A stretch of 64,000 bases of DNA from Shinella zoogloeoides (GTDB lineage: Bacteria; Pseudomonadota; Alphaproteobacteria; Rhizobiales; Rhizobiaceae), in assembly GCF_020883495.1 (NCBI RefSeq), contig NZ_CP086610.1, positions 2,709,501-2,773,500 on the forward strand, in the 5' to 3' direction. The notes below the pieces were generated by a model, which ran no database searches, had not been told where the DNA came from, and saw nothing but the letters and a program-made list of their open reading frames with translations. Positions 26,934 to 35,302 of the stretch are shown in pieces. Each line of letters starts with the position of its first letter. Within the stretch, counting starts at the first letter, position 1. Made by a program: the position numbers and the translations under genes.

Positions 26934-27587
26934 CTATTCCTCAAACCGTGGCGCTTTTTCGTCAAGCAGGGCATTGACGGCGGCAACGACATGCGGGGCC
27001 TGCGCGGGATCGGCGAAGACCGCCTTGTCCAGCGCCACGAATTCCGCGCCGGTCTCAGCCACCGCCAGCGCCGATTGCGGATCCGTGCCGCCGAGCACGA
27101 TGCAGGGAATCTCGACCATCGAGGCCCACCATTCGGCAAGCGCAAGGTTCTTCGGATGCGCCTCCGGCTTGATGTCGCCGCCGATCTTGCCGAAGAAGAT
27201 GTAATCCGGCTGCACTTCGCCGATCTCCAGCGCCTTGTGCCTGTCCGTCGCATTGCCGCCGCCGACGATGAGCTTCGGCGTGAATTTCTCCACCGCCTCG
27301 CCAAGCGCCTCGAGGCCGCCCGTCACATGGATGCCGTCGGCCTTCGCCCGGCCCGCCACGCGCGTATCGCCCGCAACCAGCGCCGCCGCGCCGGCTTTCT
27401 GCACGAGCGCAACCAGCGCCTCGGCATGTTTCTGGAACTGCCCGTCGTCCAGCCCGTATTGCGGCAGGATGACCGAAGCGACGTCGCCGCCCTTCAGGGC
27501 CCCCTCCAGCATCGCCGCCCGCGCGGCAAGGTCCTCGCCCTCGGGAAGGATCAGCACAAGGCGGCAGCGGCTTTCGACATTGGACAT
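26934..27587 (-). CDS. ThiE-like (thiamine-phosphate synthase fold) protein
   Basis: A 217-residue protein; the ATG at 27587 (MSNVESRCRLVLILPEGED) is preferred over an upstream one. It has the TIM-barrel pattern of ThiE/TenI: AAALVAGDTRVAGRAKADGIHVTGG, FTPKLIVGGGNATDRHKALEIG, PDYIFFGKIGGDIKPEAHP and IPCIVLGGTDPQSALAVAETGAEFVALDKAVF. Several positions of the catalytic ThiE signature are altered (GIHVTGG instead of GVHLGQ; no GPIFPTxTK). It may therefore be a TenI-like paralogue rather than the housekeeping synthase. No other thi gene is nearby. Confidence 0.7.
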   Translation of the reverse strand: MSNVESRCRLVLILPEGEDLAARAAMLEGALKGGDVASVILPQYGLDDGQFQKHAEALVALVQKAGAAALVAGDTRVAGRAKADGIHVTGGLEALGEAVEKFTPKLIVGGGNATDRHKALEIGEVQPDYIFFGKIGGDIKPEAHPKNLALAEWWASMVEIPCIVLGGTDPQSALAVAETGAEFVALDKAVFADPAQAPHVVAAVNALLDEKAPRFEE

Positions 27588-27690
27588 GAATGGGACTTCC
27601 TTACGTTGCGGCCGCCGGTTGCGGCGTCCGGTCTCGTCATAACAGATCAAAGCGGATAGACGGAAGGACGAACAGGATCAATCGCCTTCC

Positions 27691-28461
27691 ATGTCCATCG
27701 ACCCCGCCATCTACTACGCCGCCGTTCCCGCGGTCATCCTCGTCGGCCTCACCAAGGGCGGCATGGGCGAGGCGCTCGCGCTCATGGGCGTGCCGCTGCT
27801 CGCCATCGCCGTGCCGCCGGTGCAGGCCGCCGCCATCCTGCTGCCGATCCTCGTCGTCATGGATTGCGTCTCGCTCTGGATCTGGCGCCAGCACAACGAC
27901 CGCACGCTCCTGAAGATGCTGTTGCCGGGTGCCCTTGTCGGTCTCGCCGTCGGCTGGGCGACCTCGGCCTATGTGCCGCGCGATGCGCTGCGCCTCATCA
28001 TCGGCATCATCACCGTGCTCTTCGCCGCGCGCTATTTCTACAATAGCTGGCGCACGCGCCACGGCCACGTCATCCATGCGAAGCCGCACCGGCTGGCGCC
28101 CGCCGCCGTGCTCGGCACGCTTTCGGGCTATGGCAGCTTCGTCGCCCATGCCGGCGGCGCGCCCTTCCAGGTCTACGGCCTGCCGCTGAAGCTGCCGCCG
28201 CGCGACTATACCGGCGCTGCCGTACGCTTCTTCGCCATCCTCAACTTCCTGAAGCTCGGCCCCTATTTCGCGCTCGGCCAGTTCGGCACGGAGAACCTCA
28301 CCATCTCCGCCACGCTCGTTCCCCTCGCCATCGCCGCGACCGCTTTCGGCGGTTTCATCGTCAAGCGCATGAAGCCGGATGTGTTCTATCCCTTCATGTA
28401 TGCCATGGCCTTCATCGCCGGCCTCAACCTCGTCCATGACGGCGCGCGCGCCTTCTTCTGA
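27691..28461 (+). CDS. TSUP (TauE/SafE) family permease
   Basis: A 256-residue integral membrane protein with about eight hydrophobic helices in two repeats. The family signature VILVGLTKGGMGEALALMGVPLLAIAVPPVQAAAILLPIL is at about 14-53, and the second-half equivalent is LGTLSGYGSFVAHAGGAPFQVYGLPLKL near 137-164. TSUP proteins move sulfite, sulfoacetate or other sulfur anions, or organic acids; the substrate is unknown. A small ArsR-type regulator gene follows by 61 bp on the same strand. Confidence 0.86.
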   Translation: MSIDPAIYYAAVPAVILVGLTKGGMGEALALMGVPLLAIAVPPVQAAAILLPILVVMDCVSLWIWRQHNDRTLLKMLLPGALVGLAVGWATSAYVPRDALRLIIGIITVLFAARYFYNSWRTRHGHVIHAKPHRLAPAAVLGTLSGYGSFVAHAGGAPFQVYGLPLKLPPRDYTGAAVRFFAILNFLKLGPYFALGQFGTENLTISATLVPLAIAATAFGGFIVKRMKPDVFYPFMYAMAFIAGLNLVHDGARAFF

Positions 28462-28522
28462 GCGGCCCTTCGCAGCGCACAAAATACTTGCCGCACCTGC
28501 TGCTTTGCCATAGCTTTCGGCC

Positions 28523-28783
28523 ATGACCCAGCCGGACCCCTTCTCCGCGATCGCCGACCCGAACCGCAGGTTCCTGCTGGAAGAGTTGCGCCGCGCGCCG
28601 CGCACGGTCAACGAACTGTCCGAAGGCCTGCCGATCAGCCGCCCGGCGGTATCGCAGCACCTCAAGGCGCTGCTCGATTCCAATCTGGTCAGCGTGAAGG
28701 CCGAAGGCACGCGGCGCATCTACGCCATCAATGCCAAGGGCTTCGACCGGCTCAATCTCTGGCTCGACCAGTTCTGGTCCTGA
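28523..28783 (+). CDS. ArsR-type winged-helix regulator
   Basis: An 86-residue single-domain regulator: FSAIADPNRRFLLEELRRAPRTVNEL, then LPISRPAVSQHLKALLDSNLVSVKAEGTRRIYAI, the standard ArsR winged helix. There are no cysteines, so the classical metal site is missing and the signal is probably not arsenite or cadmium. The adjacency to the TSUP permease gene suggests it regulates that gene, but this is inferred. Confidence 0.85.
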   Translation: MTQPDPFSAIADPNRRFLLEELRRAPRTVNELSEGLPISRPAVSQHLKALLDSNLVSVKAEGTRRIYAINAKGFDRLNLWLDQFWS

Positions 28784-28976
28784 GCATCGCATCCGCCCCA
28801 TTTTGAAACAGAACGCCCCGGCACGTCTTTCGAACGGGCCAGGGCGTCACGACATCTATGATTTCGTATTCCGGAAGCGGTTTCGCGAAATGGGCTCCTA
28901 CCCTGGTCCTCCCTTACAGACCATCTGTTCCGCGACGTGCCTTCCTCCGATTAACTTTGGAAAAACACCTGTCTTT
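28784..28976. other. Intergenic region with short inverted repeats between convergent genes
   Basis: Contains ACGCCC (28813-28818) with GGGCGT (28842-28847) and the 10-bp palindrome TTTCGCGAAA (28881-28890). Either could act as a terminator for the ArsR-type or DUF465 genes. It resembles degenerate palindromic intergenic repeats of rhizobia, but I cannot assign a family. Confidence 0.3.
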
Positions 28977-29150
28977 TCAGTGAGAAGAAGAGCGGAGGCG
29001 CTCGATCTCATCCTTGATGCGCAGCTTGCGACGCTTGATCTCCGCAATCGTCTGATCCTCAGCCGAGGGGCGGTTCACCGCGGCATGCAGCTCTTCTTCC
29101 AGAGCAACGTGCTTCTTTTCGAGCGTAGCCAGATGGGCCTCAATCGTCAT
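28977..29150 (-). CDS. DUF465 (YdcH-like) small protein A
   Basis: 57 residues from the ATG at 29150: MTIEAHLATLEKKHVALEEE, then a single helical hairpin with EIKRRKLRIKDEIERL, the DUF465 signature. An upstream ATG would add 28 unrelated residues. It is a charged cytosolic coiled coil of unknown function. Divergent from a second DUF465 gene 217 bp away. Confidence 0.82.
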   Translation of the reverse strand: MTIEAHLATLEKKHVALEEELHAAVNRPSAEDQTIAEIKRRKLRIKDEIERLRSSSH

Positions 29151-29366
29151 GTGACAGTTCCTTCCTTTTGCTTGCACCCGGTCACTTGCGTGCCGGATGA
29201 TCCAGGTTGCAACAAAGTCAGTGTGCCATGTCATTTTTCATTTGTCGAAGGCGAAAACGTGGCGAGGGATAACTTCCCGTTACCGGGGGTTTCGTGGTAG
29301 GAGCAGCCTTCACAGAGGGTGCGGGACGGGGATAGGCCGCAACCGCGACGACGGGGAACGAACAGC

Positions 29367-29570
29367 ATGGCAGACCAGGAACAGGCTGAATTGCGGCTTG
29401 CCGCGGCACGGCTCCGCCAGGAGCACGAAGACTACGACGCCGCGATCAACGCCATGATCCAGACCGGGTGCGAAGCCCTCAGAATCCAGCGCATGAAGAA
29501 GAAGAAACTGATCCTGAAGGACAAGCTTTCCAAGCTGGAAGACCAGATCATCCCCGACATCATCGCCTGA
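29367..29570 (+). CDS. DUF465 (YdcH-like) small protein B
   Basis: 67 residues from the ATG at 29367: [20 protein letters not shown], then [23 protein letters not shown], the same helix pattern as the divergent protein A. It has one cysteine (TGCEAL). purE begins 14 bp after its stop, so it may be the first gene of a DUF465-purE-purK unit. Confidence 0.82.
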   Translation: MADQEQAELRLAAARLRQEHEDYDAAINAMIQTGCEALRIQRMKKKKLILKDKLSKLEDQIIPDIIA

Positions 29571-29584
29571 ACGGACGAGACGCC

Positions 29585-30084
<500 letters not shown>

Positions 30085-30088
<4 letters not shown>

Positions 30089-31143
30089 GCGTGCGCACCA
30101 TCGGCATCATCGGCGGCGGCCAGCTCGGCCGCATGCTCGCCATGGCCGCCGCGCGGCTCAACCTGCGCATCGTCGTCCTGGAGCCGCAGCCCGACTGCCC
30201 CGCCGCGCAGGTCGCCAATGCGCAGATCGTCGCGCCCTATGACGACCCCGATGCGCTTGCCGAACTTGCCCGCATCTGCGATGTCGTGACCTACGAATTC
30301 GAGAACGTGCCCGTCACCGCCGCCGAAAAGCTGGCGGCATCCGTCCCGGTCTTCCCGCCGCCGCGCGCGCTGGAAGTCTCGCAGGACCGGCTGGTCGAAA
30401 AGAGCTTCATCCGCGATTGCGGCATCCTCACCGCCGATTTCGCCGCCGTCGACAGCCAGGCCGATCTGGAAGCCGCGCTCGACGCCTTCGGCGGTGTCGG
30501 CGTGCTCAAGACGCGCCGCCTCGGCTATGACGGCAAGGGCCAGCGCCTCTTCCGCTCACCCGCCGAAAGCCGCGAAGGCGCGTTCGAAACCCTGGGCGGC
30601 GTGCCGCTGATCCTAGAAAGCCTCGTGCCCTTCGAGCGGGAAGTCTCGATCATCGCCGCCCGCGACCGCGACGGCACCATCGCCTGCTACGACCCGGCGG
30701 AGAACGTCCACCGCAACGGTATCCTGCACACCTCCACCCTACCCGCCCGCGTCAGCGAAACGACGGCGGATCAGGCGCGCAAGGCGGCGCGGGCGATTCT
30801 CGACAGCCTCGACTATGTCGGCGTGATCGGCGTCGAGTTCTTCGTCCTGCCGGACGGTGGGCTGGTCGCCAACGAGATCGCGCCCCGCGTACACAATTCC
30901 GGCCACTGGACGGAAGCGGCCTGCGTCGTCTCGCAATTCGAGCAGCACATGCGCGCCGTCGCCGGCCATACGCTGGGCGATCCACGCCGCCACTCGGACT
31001 GCGTGATGCAGAATCTGATCGGCGACGACATCGACGACGTGCCCGCCTGGCTGGAAAAACCCGGCGTGCTCGTCCACCTCTACGGCAAGACGGAGGCCCG
31101 TCCCGGCCGCAAAATGGGGCATATCACCCAGATTCTCGACTGA
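30085..31143 (+). CDS. purK: N5-carboxyaminoimidazole ribonucleotide synthase PurK
   Basis: ATP-grasp enzyme that carboxylates AIR with bicarbonate; partner of PurE. 352 residues from the ATG at 30085, overlapping the purE stop by four bases (ATGA). It starts [19 protein letters not shown], and has VTYEFENVP near 71, [14 protein letters not shown] near 150 and [25 protein letters not shown] near 253-277. Confidence 0.95.
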
Positions 31144-31170
31144 GGGATGCTGGAAAACCGGCTCCCACGG

Positions 31171-31199
31171 TTGACAGAGGAAATATCACGGGTTACATG
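31171..31199 (+). promoter_or_regulatory. Strong promoter for rpmJ
   Basis: Consensus TTGACA (31171-31176), 17-bp spacing, TACATG (31194-31199). The predicted start near 31206 lies upstream of a terminator-like hairpin, leaving an rpmJ leader of about 85 nt. Confidence 0.65.
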
Positions 31200-31215
31200 C
31201 CTGCCAACCCGAAAG

Positions 31216-31238
31216 CGCGCCCGAAACGGCGCGTTTTT
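31216..31238 (+). terminator. Terminator-like hairpin in the rpmJ leader
   Basis: CGCGCC (31216-31221) and GGCGCG (31228-31233) form a GC stem followed by five T residues. It can end purK transcripts, but as it lies just downstream of the rpmJ promoter it would also act as an attenuator in the L36 leader. Confidence 0.65.
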
Positions 31239-31291
31239 GATTGAGGAAATCCGGCGAACTCGAGTCGCCCCGAAATACGCGGATCAGAAAA

Positions 31292-31417
31292 ATGAAGATC
31301 AAGAATTCGCTCAAGTCGCTCAAGGCTCGTCATCGCGAGAACCGCCTTGTTCGCCGCAAGGGCCGTGTCTACATCATCAACAAGCAGAACCCGCGCTTCA
31401 AGGCCCGCCAGGGCTGA
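31292..31417 (+). CDS. rpmJ: 50S ribosomal protein L36 (zinc-free type)
   Basis: A 41-residue L36: [19 protein letters not shown], then [21 protein letters not shown]. It lacks the Cys/His zinc ligands, so it is the C-minus form, like L31 in this window. Own promoter and leader hairpin upstream; a 13-bp terminator hairpin downstream overlaps the start of the next gene. Alphaproteobacterial L36 is often encoded away from the large r-protein operons, as here. Confidence 0.95.
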   Translation: MKIKNSLKSLKARHRENRLVRRKGRVYIINKQNPRFKARQG

Positions 31418-31474
31418 TCAAGCGTCGCGGTCGCCTTTCCGCCTTGCGGAAAGCGATGATCGACAAATAATCGT

Positions 31475-31502
31475 TTGAAGTTGGCGCATGGCGGTTTACC
31501 AT
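31475..31502 (+). promoter_or_regulatory. Candidate promoter giving a leaderless TPR-gene mRNA
   Basis: TTGAAG (31475-31480), 16-bp spacing, TACCAT (31497-31502). The predicted start at about 31509-31510 coincides with the A of the ATG at 31510. The -10 lies in the loop of the rpmJ terminator hairpin. Confidence 0.4.
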
Positions 31503-31520
31503 AACCGCCATGCGCTTTTT
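31484..31520 (+). terminator. Terminator of rpmJ overlapping the start of the next gene
   Basis: GCGCATGGCGGTT (31484-31496) and AACCGCCATGCGC (31503-31515) form a perfect 13-bp stem with a 6-base loop followed by five T residues. The ATG of the downstream TPR gene (31510-31512) is inside the right arm, so any mRNA starting upstream would both terminate here and mask that start codon. Confidence 0.85.
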
Positions 31521-32103
31521 CATGCTTACCGCTTTCTGCCTGTCCCTCTCCCTCACCGGCGCGCTTGCGCAGACGGCGGACAAGGCTTCGCTCGACACCT
31601 CCTCCAGCGCCTTCACCACACCCGCCCAGCGACTCGATACGCTCTTTAGCGAGTTGAAGCGCGAAAGCGATCCCGACAAGGCCAGAAGCATCGCCGACCA
31701 AATCCGCCGCGAATGGCAGGAATCGGGCAGCGCCACGATCAACCTGCTGATCCAGTGGACCGACAAGGCGATCTCCGAGGAGAACAACGCCGCCGCGCTC
31801 GATTTTCTCGATGAGGCGATTCGCCTGAAGCCCGACTATGTCGAGGGCTGGAACCGCCGCGCGACCCTGCATTTCAAGAGCGGCAACTACCGCAAGTCCA
31901 TGTCGGACATAAACCAGGTGTTGCGGATCGAGCCGCGCCATTTCGGCGCCCTTGCCGGCATGGCGGCGATCATGGAGCAGACCGGCCGCGACGAGATGGC
32001 GCTGAAGGCGCTGGAAAAGGTCCTCGATCTCTATCCCGCAGAGCGGGACGCACAGAAGGAACTCGGAGACCTTGCGGAAAAGCTGACCGGCCAGCGCACC
32101 TGA
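31510..32103 (+). CDS. Secreted TPR protein
   Basis: 197 residues (or 193 from the second ATG at 31522). A signal peptide (MLTAFCLSLSLTGALAQ) is followed by TPR units: AAALDFLDEAIRLKPDYVEGWNRRATLHFKSGNYRKSMSDINQVLRIEP at about 97-145 and the next unit to about 180. It is probably a periplasmic scaffold. The first ATG is inside the rpmJ terminator stem and no Shine-Dalgarno is visible, which fits a leaderless mRNA. Confidence 0.83.
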   Translation: MRFFMLTAFCLSLSLTGALAQTADKASLDTSSSAFTTPAQRLDTLFSELKRESDPDKARSIADQIRREWQESGSATINLLIQWTDKAISEENNAAALDFLDEAIRLKPDYVEGWNRRATLHFKSGNYRKSMSDINQVLRIEPRHFGALAGMAAIMEQTGRDEMALKALEKVLDLYPAERDAQKELGDLAEKLTGQRT

Positions 32104-32178
32104 CCCGTCGGTAGCGCGGACGGCGCGGATCGGCTATCAGAAGCCAACCGGACCGCTCCCTGCCCCTTCCCGTCGCCC

Positions 32179-33186
32179 ATGCTGACAGCCCTCCTTGCCA
32201 CGCCCCTCACCCTCCTCATCGCCAGCTTCGCCTTCTCGGCATGGAAGACGCGGGCGCTCGAACGGCGATTCCCGAATATCGGCGAATTGATCGATATCGG
32301 CGGCCTGCGCATGAACAGCGTGTTCGTGCCGGCCGGCGGGGCGGTGGACCTGCCGCCCATCGTCTTCATTCACGGCGCGAGCGGCAATCTGCGCGACCAG
32401 ATGCATGCCTTCCGGGAGAAGCTCGAAGGCCGCGCCGACCTTCTCTTCCTCGACCGCCCCGGCCATGGCTATTCGGAACGCGGCGGGGCGGAGAACGCCT
32501 TTCCCGACGGGCAGGCCCGCGCCATCGCGCGGCTGATGGAAAAGCGCGGAATCGCAAAGGCCATCGTCGTCGGCCACTCCTTCGGCGGCGCCATCGCCGC
32601 GAGCTTCGCGCTGGAGCATCCGGAAAAGACGGCGGGGCTGCTCTTCCTCGCTCCCGCCACGCATCCCTGGCCGGGCGGCATCGACTGGTATTACGATCTT
32701 GCGAAACGGCCGGTGATCGGCTGGCTCTTCAGCCATATCGTGGCCATGCCCGCCGGCCTTCTGCGCATTAAGGGCGACACCCGGTCCGTCTTCGCCCCCA
32801 ATGCCTGCCCGGACGACTATATCGAGGCGACGGCCCCGGCCCTCGTGCTGCGCCCGAAAACCTTCCGCAGCAACGCCATCGACGTCGCGAGCCTGCTCGC
32901 CTATGTCCGCCGCACACAGCCGCGCTACAGCGAAATCCGCACGCCCACGGTCATCGTCACCGGCGATACGGACGGGATCGTCTATGAGGAAATCCATTCG
33001 GTGGGGCTGGCGCGCGACATAGCGGGGTCGGAACTGGTGTGGATCCGCAATCTCGGCCACAAGCCGGATTATGTCGTCACGGACCTTGCCGTCGAGGCGC
33101 TGGAGAGGATCGCCGGCGAAGAACGCGACCTCCAGGAATCGGCAAGGCGGACCGAGGCCCGCCTTGCGAAGGATCACGCGCAATAG
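32179..33186 (+). CDS. Alpha/beta hydrolase with N-terminal membrane anchor
   Basis: A 335-residue protein. The N-terminal hydrophobic segment (LTALLATPLTLLIASFAFSAW) is a probable signal anchor. The hydrolase fold shows oxyanion-loop FIHGASGNLRDQ, nucleophile Ser134 in VVGHSFGGA, acid in VTGDTDGIV near 270 and His in NLGHKPDY near 294. The substrate is unknown. It ends 6 bp from convergent pyk. Confidence 0.85.
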   Translation: MLTALLATPLTLLIASFAFSAWKTRALERRFPNIGELIDIGGLRMNSVFVPAGGAVDLPPIVFIHGASGNLRDQMHAFREKLEGRADLLFLDRPGHGYSERGGAENAFPDGQARAIARLMEKRGIAKAIVVGHSFGGAIAASFALEHPEKTAGLLFLAPATHPWPGGIDWYYDLAKRPVIGWLFSHIVAMPAGLLRIKGDTRSVFAPNACPDDYIEATAPALVLRPKTFRSNAIDVASLLAYVRRTQPRYSEIRTPTVIVTGDTDGIVYEEIHSVGLARDIAGSELVWIRNLGHKPDYVVTDLAVEALERIAGEERDLQESARRTEARLAKDHAQ

Positions 33187-33192
33187 GCTCTG

Positions 33193-34632
33193 TCAGACGC
33201 CGCTGACGCCGTCGGCGGCGATATAGGCGATGCGCAGCATGTTCGTCGCGCCGGGCGTGCGCAGCGGCACGCCGGCCGAGATGATGATGCGGTCGCCCGG
33301 CTTGCCGAACTCTTCGGCAACGACGATGCGGCAGGCGCGGTTGACCATGTCGTCGAGGTCCTCCGCATCGCCCGTGACGACGCAGTGCAGGCCCCAGACG
33401 ACCGACAGGCGGCGCGCGGTCTCGATGACCGGCGACAGCGCCAGAACCGGCGTATCCGGCCGCTCACGCGCGGTGCGCAGGCCCGTCGTGCCCGACGAGG
33501 TGTAACAGACGATGGCCGACAGCTTCAGCGTCTCGGCGATCTGGCGCGCGGCAAGCGAGATGGCGTCGGCGCCGGTCGCTTCCGGGGTCGAACGCTGGGC
33601 ATAGATGATGCCCGGATAATGCGGATCGCGCTCGACCTTGCTGGCGATGGACGCCATGGTGGAGACAGCCTCGACCGGATAGTCGCCGGAAGCGGATTCG
33701 GCCGACAGCATCACGGCGTCCGCGCCCTCGAACACGGCGGTCGCGACGTCGGAGACTTCGGCGCGCGTCGGCACCGGCGCGGAAATCATCGATTCCAGCA
33801 TCTGCGTGGCGACGACGACGGGCTTGCCGGCGCGGCGGCAGGCGCGGATGAGCTGCTTCTGCAGGCCCGGAACGGCTTCCAGCGGCATTTCCACGCCAAG
33901 GTCGCCACGGGCAACCATCAGGGCGTCGGACAGCTCGATGATCTCGTCGATGCGCTCGATGGCCTGCGGCTTCTCGATCTTCGACATCAGGCCGACGCGG
34001 CCGCGCGCGACCTTGCGCACTTCGGCAAGGTCTTCCGGACGCTGGATGAAGGAGAGCGCCACCCAGTCGACGCTGCCGGTCGCCAGAACGGCGTCGAGGT
34101 CGATGCGGTCCTTCTCCGTCAGCGCACCCACGCCGAGCAGCGTGTCGGGCAGGCTGACGCCCTTGCGGTCGGAAATCTTGGTGCCGGAGACGACCGTGCA
34201 GACGATGGACTTGCCATCGGCGCTCTCGGCGCGCAGGTGCAGCTTGCCGTCGTCGATCAGCAGGCGATGGCCGGGCTTGACCGCCTCGAGGATTTCAGGA
34301 TGCGGCAGGAACACGCGGGTATTGTCGCCGGGCACGTCCTTGTTGTCGAGCGTGAAGGTCTGGCCGGGCTTCAGCTCTTCCGAGCCGTTGGCGAACTTGC
34401 CGACGCGCAGCTTCGGCCCCTGCAGGTCGGCGAGAATGCCGATCGGCCGGCCGCAGCGGGCTTCCACGGCGCGGATGCGGCTGATCAGCGTGCGCATCAC
34501 GTCATGGCTGGCGTGGCTCATATTGATGCGGAACAGGTCTGCTCCCGCCTCATGCAGCTTCTGGATCATCTGCTCGTCAGACGATGCGGGTCCGAGCGTG
34601 GCGAGGATTTTGACTTTTCTGTTCCGTCTCAT
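33193..34632 (-). CDS. pyk: Pyruvate kinase
   Basis: A 479-residue pyruvate kinase producing pyruvate and ATP from PEP. It opens RKVKILATLGPASSDEQMI, and has FRINMSHAS, ADLQGPKLRVGKF, MSKIEKPQAIERIDEI, the active-site MVARGDLGVEMPLEAVPGLQKQLIRACR near 240-268 and ATQMLESMISAPVPTRAEVSDVA. The start overlaps the DUF1036 stop by one base (TGATG), so the two are translationally coupled, a common rhizobial pair. Confidence 0.96.
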   Translation of the reverse strand: MRRNRKVKILATLGPASSDEQMIQKLHEAGADLFRINMSHASHDVMRTLISRIRAVEARCGRPIGILADLQGPKLRVGKFANGSEELKPGQTFTLDNKDVPGDNTRVFLPHPEILEAVKPGHRLLIDDGKLHLRAESADGKSIVCTVVSGTKISDRKGVSLPDTLLGVGALTEKDRIDLDAVLATGSVDWVALSFIQRPEDLAEVRKVARGRVGLMSKIEKPQAIERIDEIIELSDALMVARGDLGVEMPLEAVPGLQKQLIRACRRAGKPVVVATQMLESMISAPVPTRAEVSDVATAVFEGADAVMLSAESASGDYPVEAVSTMASIASKVERDPHYPGIIYAQRSTPEATGADAISLAARQIAETLKLSAIVCYTSSGTTGLRTARERPDTPVLALSPVIETARRLSVVWGLHCVVTGDAEDLDDMVNRACRIVVAEEFGKPGDRIIISAGVPLRTPGATNMLRIAYIAADGVSGV

Positions 34633-35174
34633 CAGTTCTGGCTCTCCTGCGTCCCTGGCGTGTCGGAAAGCTGCACCATCCAGCTTCCCTGCCGCCCCGT
34701 GTCATATTCCTTGAAGCCCATGCGCTGGAAACCGCGTGCGAAGCAGTCCTCGACGCCGGTGATCTTGAACTCGTTCTCGGCAACGCACATGTTGACGTCG
34801 CCGGTCCAGCGGCCGCCGCGCGCGGCGTCCTCGGCATAGAGATAATAGTAGCGCGACTGCAATTCGCCCTCGATCAGCGTGGCGCAGGTCGTGGCCGGCA
34901 CCTGCCACCAGCCCTCGGTCACCCAGCCTTCCTTGGCGCGGTAGCCGATGGCGACGCCGACGAGGTTCTGCGTGCCGTTGCAGACGCGGAAATCGGCTCT
35001 CGCCTCATCCGCGACGGAAAAGGCGAGAAAACCCGCGACGAGGAAGAGGCCGGCCTGGAGAAGGCCGCCGGCTTTCGGGAAAAACGGGCGATGGGTCTTG
35101 GCTCTCACGGCTTCCAATGGAACTCCGTTGATTTGAATATGCGCTTTCTTGCGACGGCGGGGCATGAATGTCAA
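34632..35174 (-). CDS. DUF1036 secreted protein
   Basis: A 180-residue protein (171-177 if a later Met is used). A basic N-terminus is followed by a hydrophobic export segment (GLLQAGLFLVAGFLAFSVADEARA), then the DUF1036 domain: DFRVCNGTQNLVGVAIGYRAKEGWVTEGWWQVPATTC and YYYLYAEDAARGGRWTGDVNMCVAENEFKI. The family is exported and of unknown function, consistently encoded upstream of pyk. Confidence 0.85.
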   Translation of the reverse strand: MTFMPRRRKKAHIQINGVPLEAVRAKTHRPFFPKAGGLLQAGLFLVAGFLAFSVADEARADFRVCNGTQNLVGVAIGYRAKEGWVTEGWWQVPATTCATLIEGELQSRYYYLYAEDAARGGRWTGDVNMCVAENEFKITGVEDCFARGFQRMGFKEYDTGRQGSWMVQLSDTPGTQESQN

Positions 35175-35302
35175 CGCGGCTCTAATCGATTACATTGTCA
35201 TGAAAAGAGAAGGAATCTTTCCCGAACGCCAAGCATTGCGGGTTGCGGGGCGGATCGCCCCATGCGATCACTCGCGGGGTGCGGCGTACAATCGGCAAAA
35301 GC

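Noticed and set aside
28784..28976. Rhizobial intergenic mosaic repeat (RIME-like)
   Set aside because: The short inverted repeats are suggestive, but no second copy exists in this window and I could not align them to a known element.
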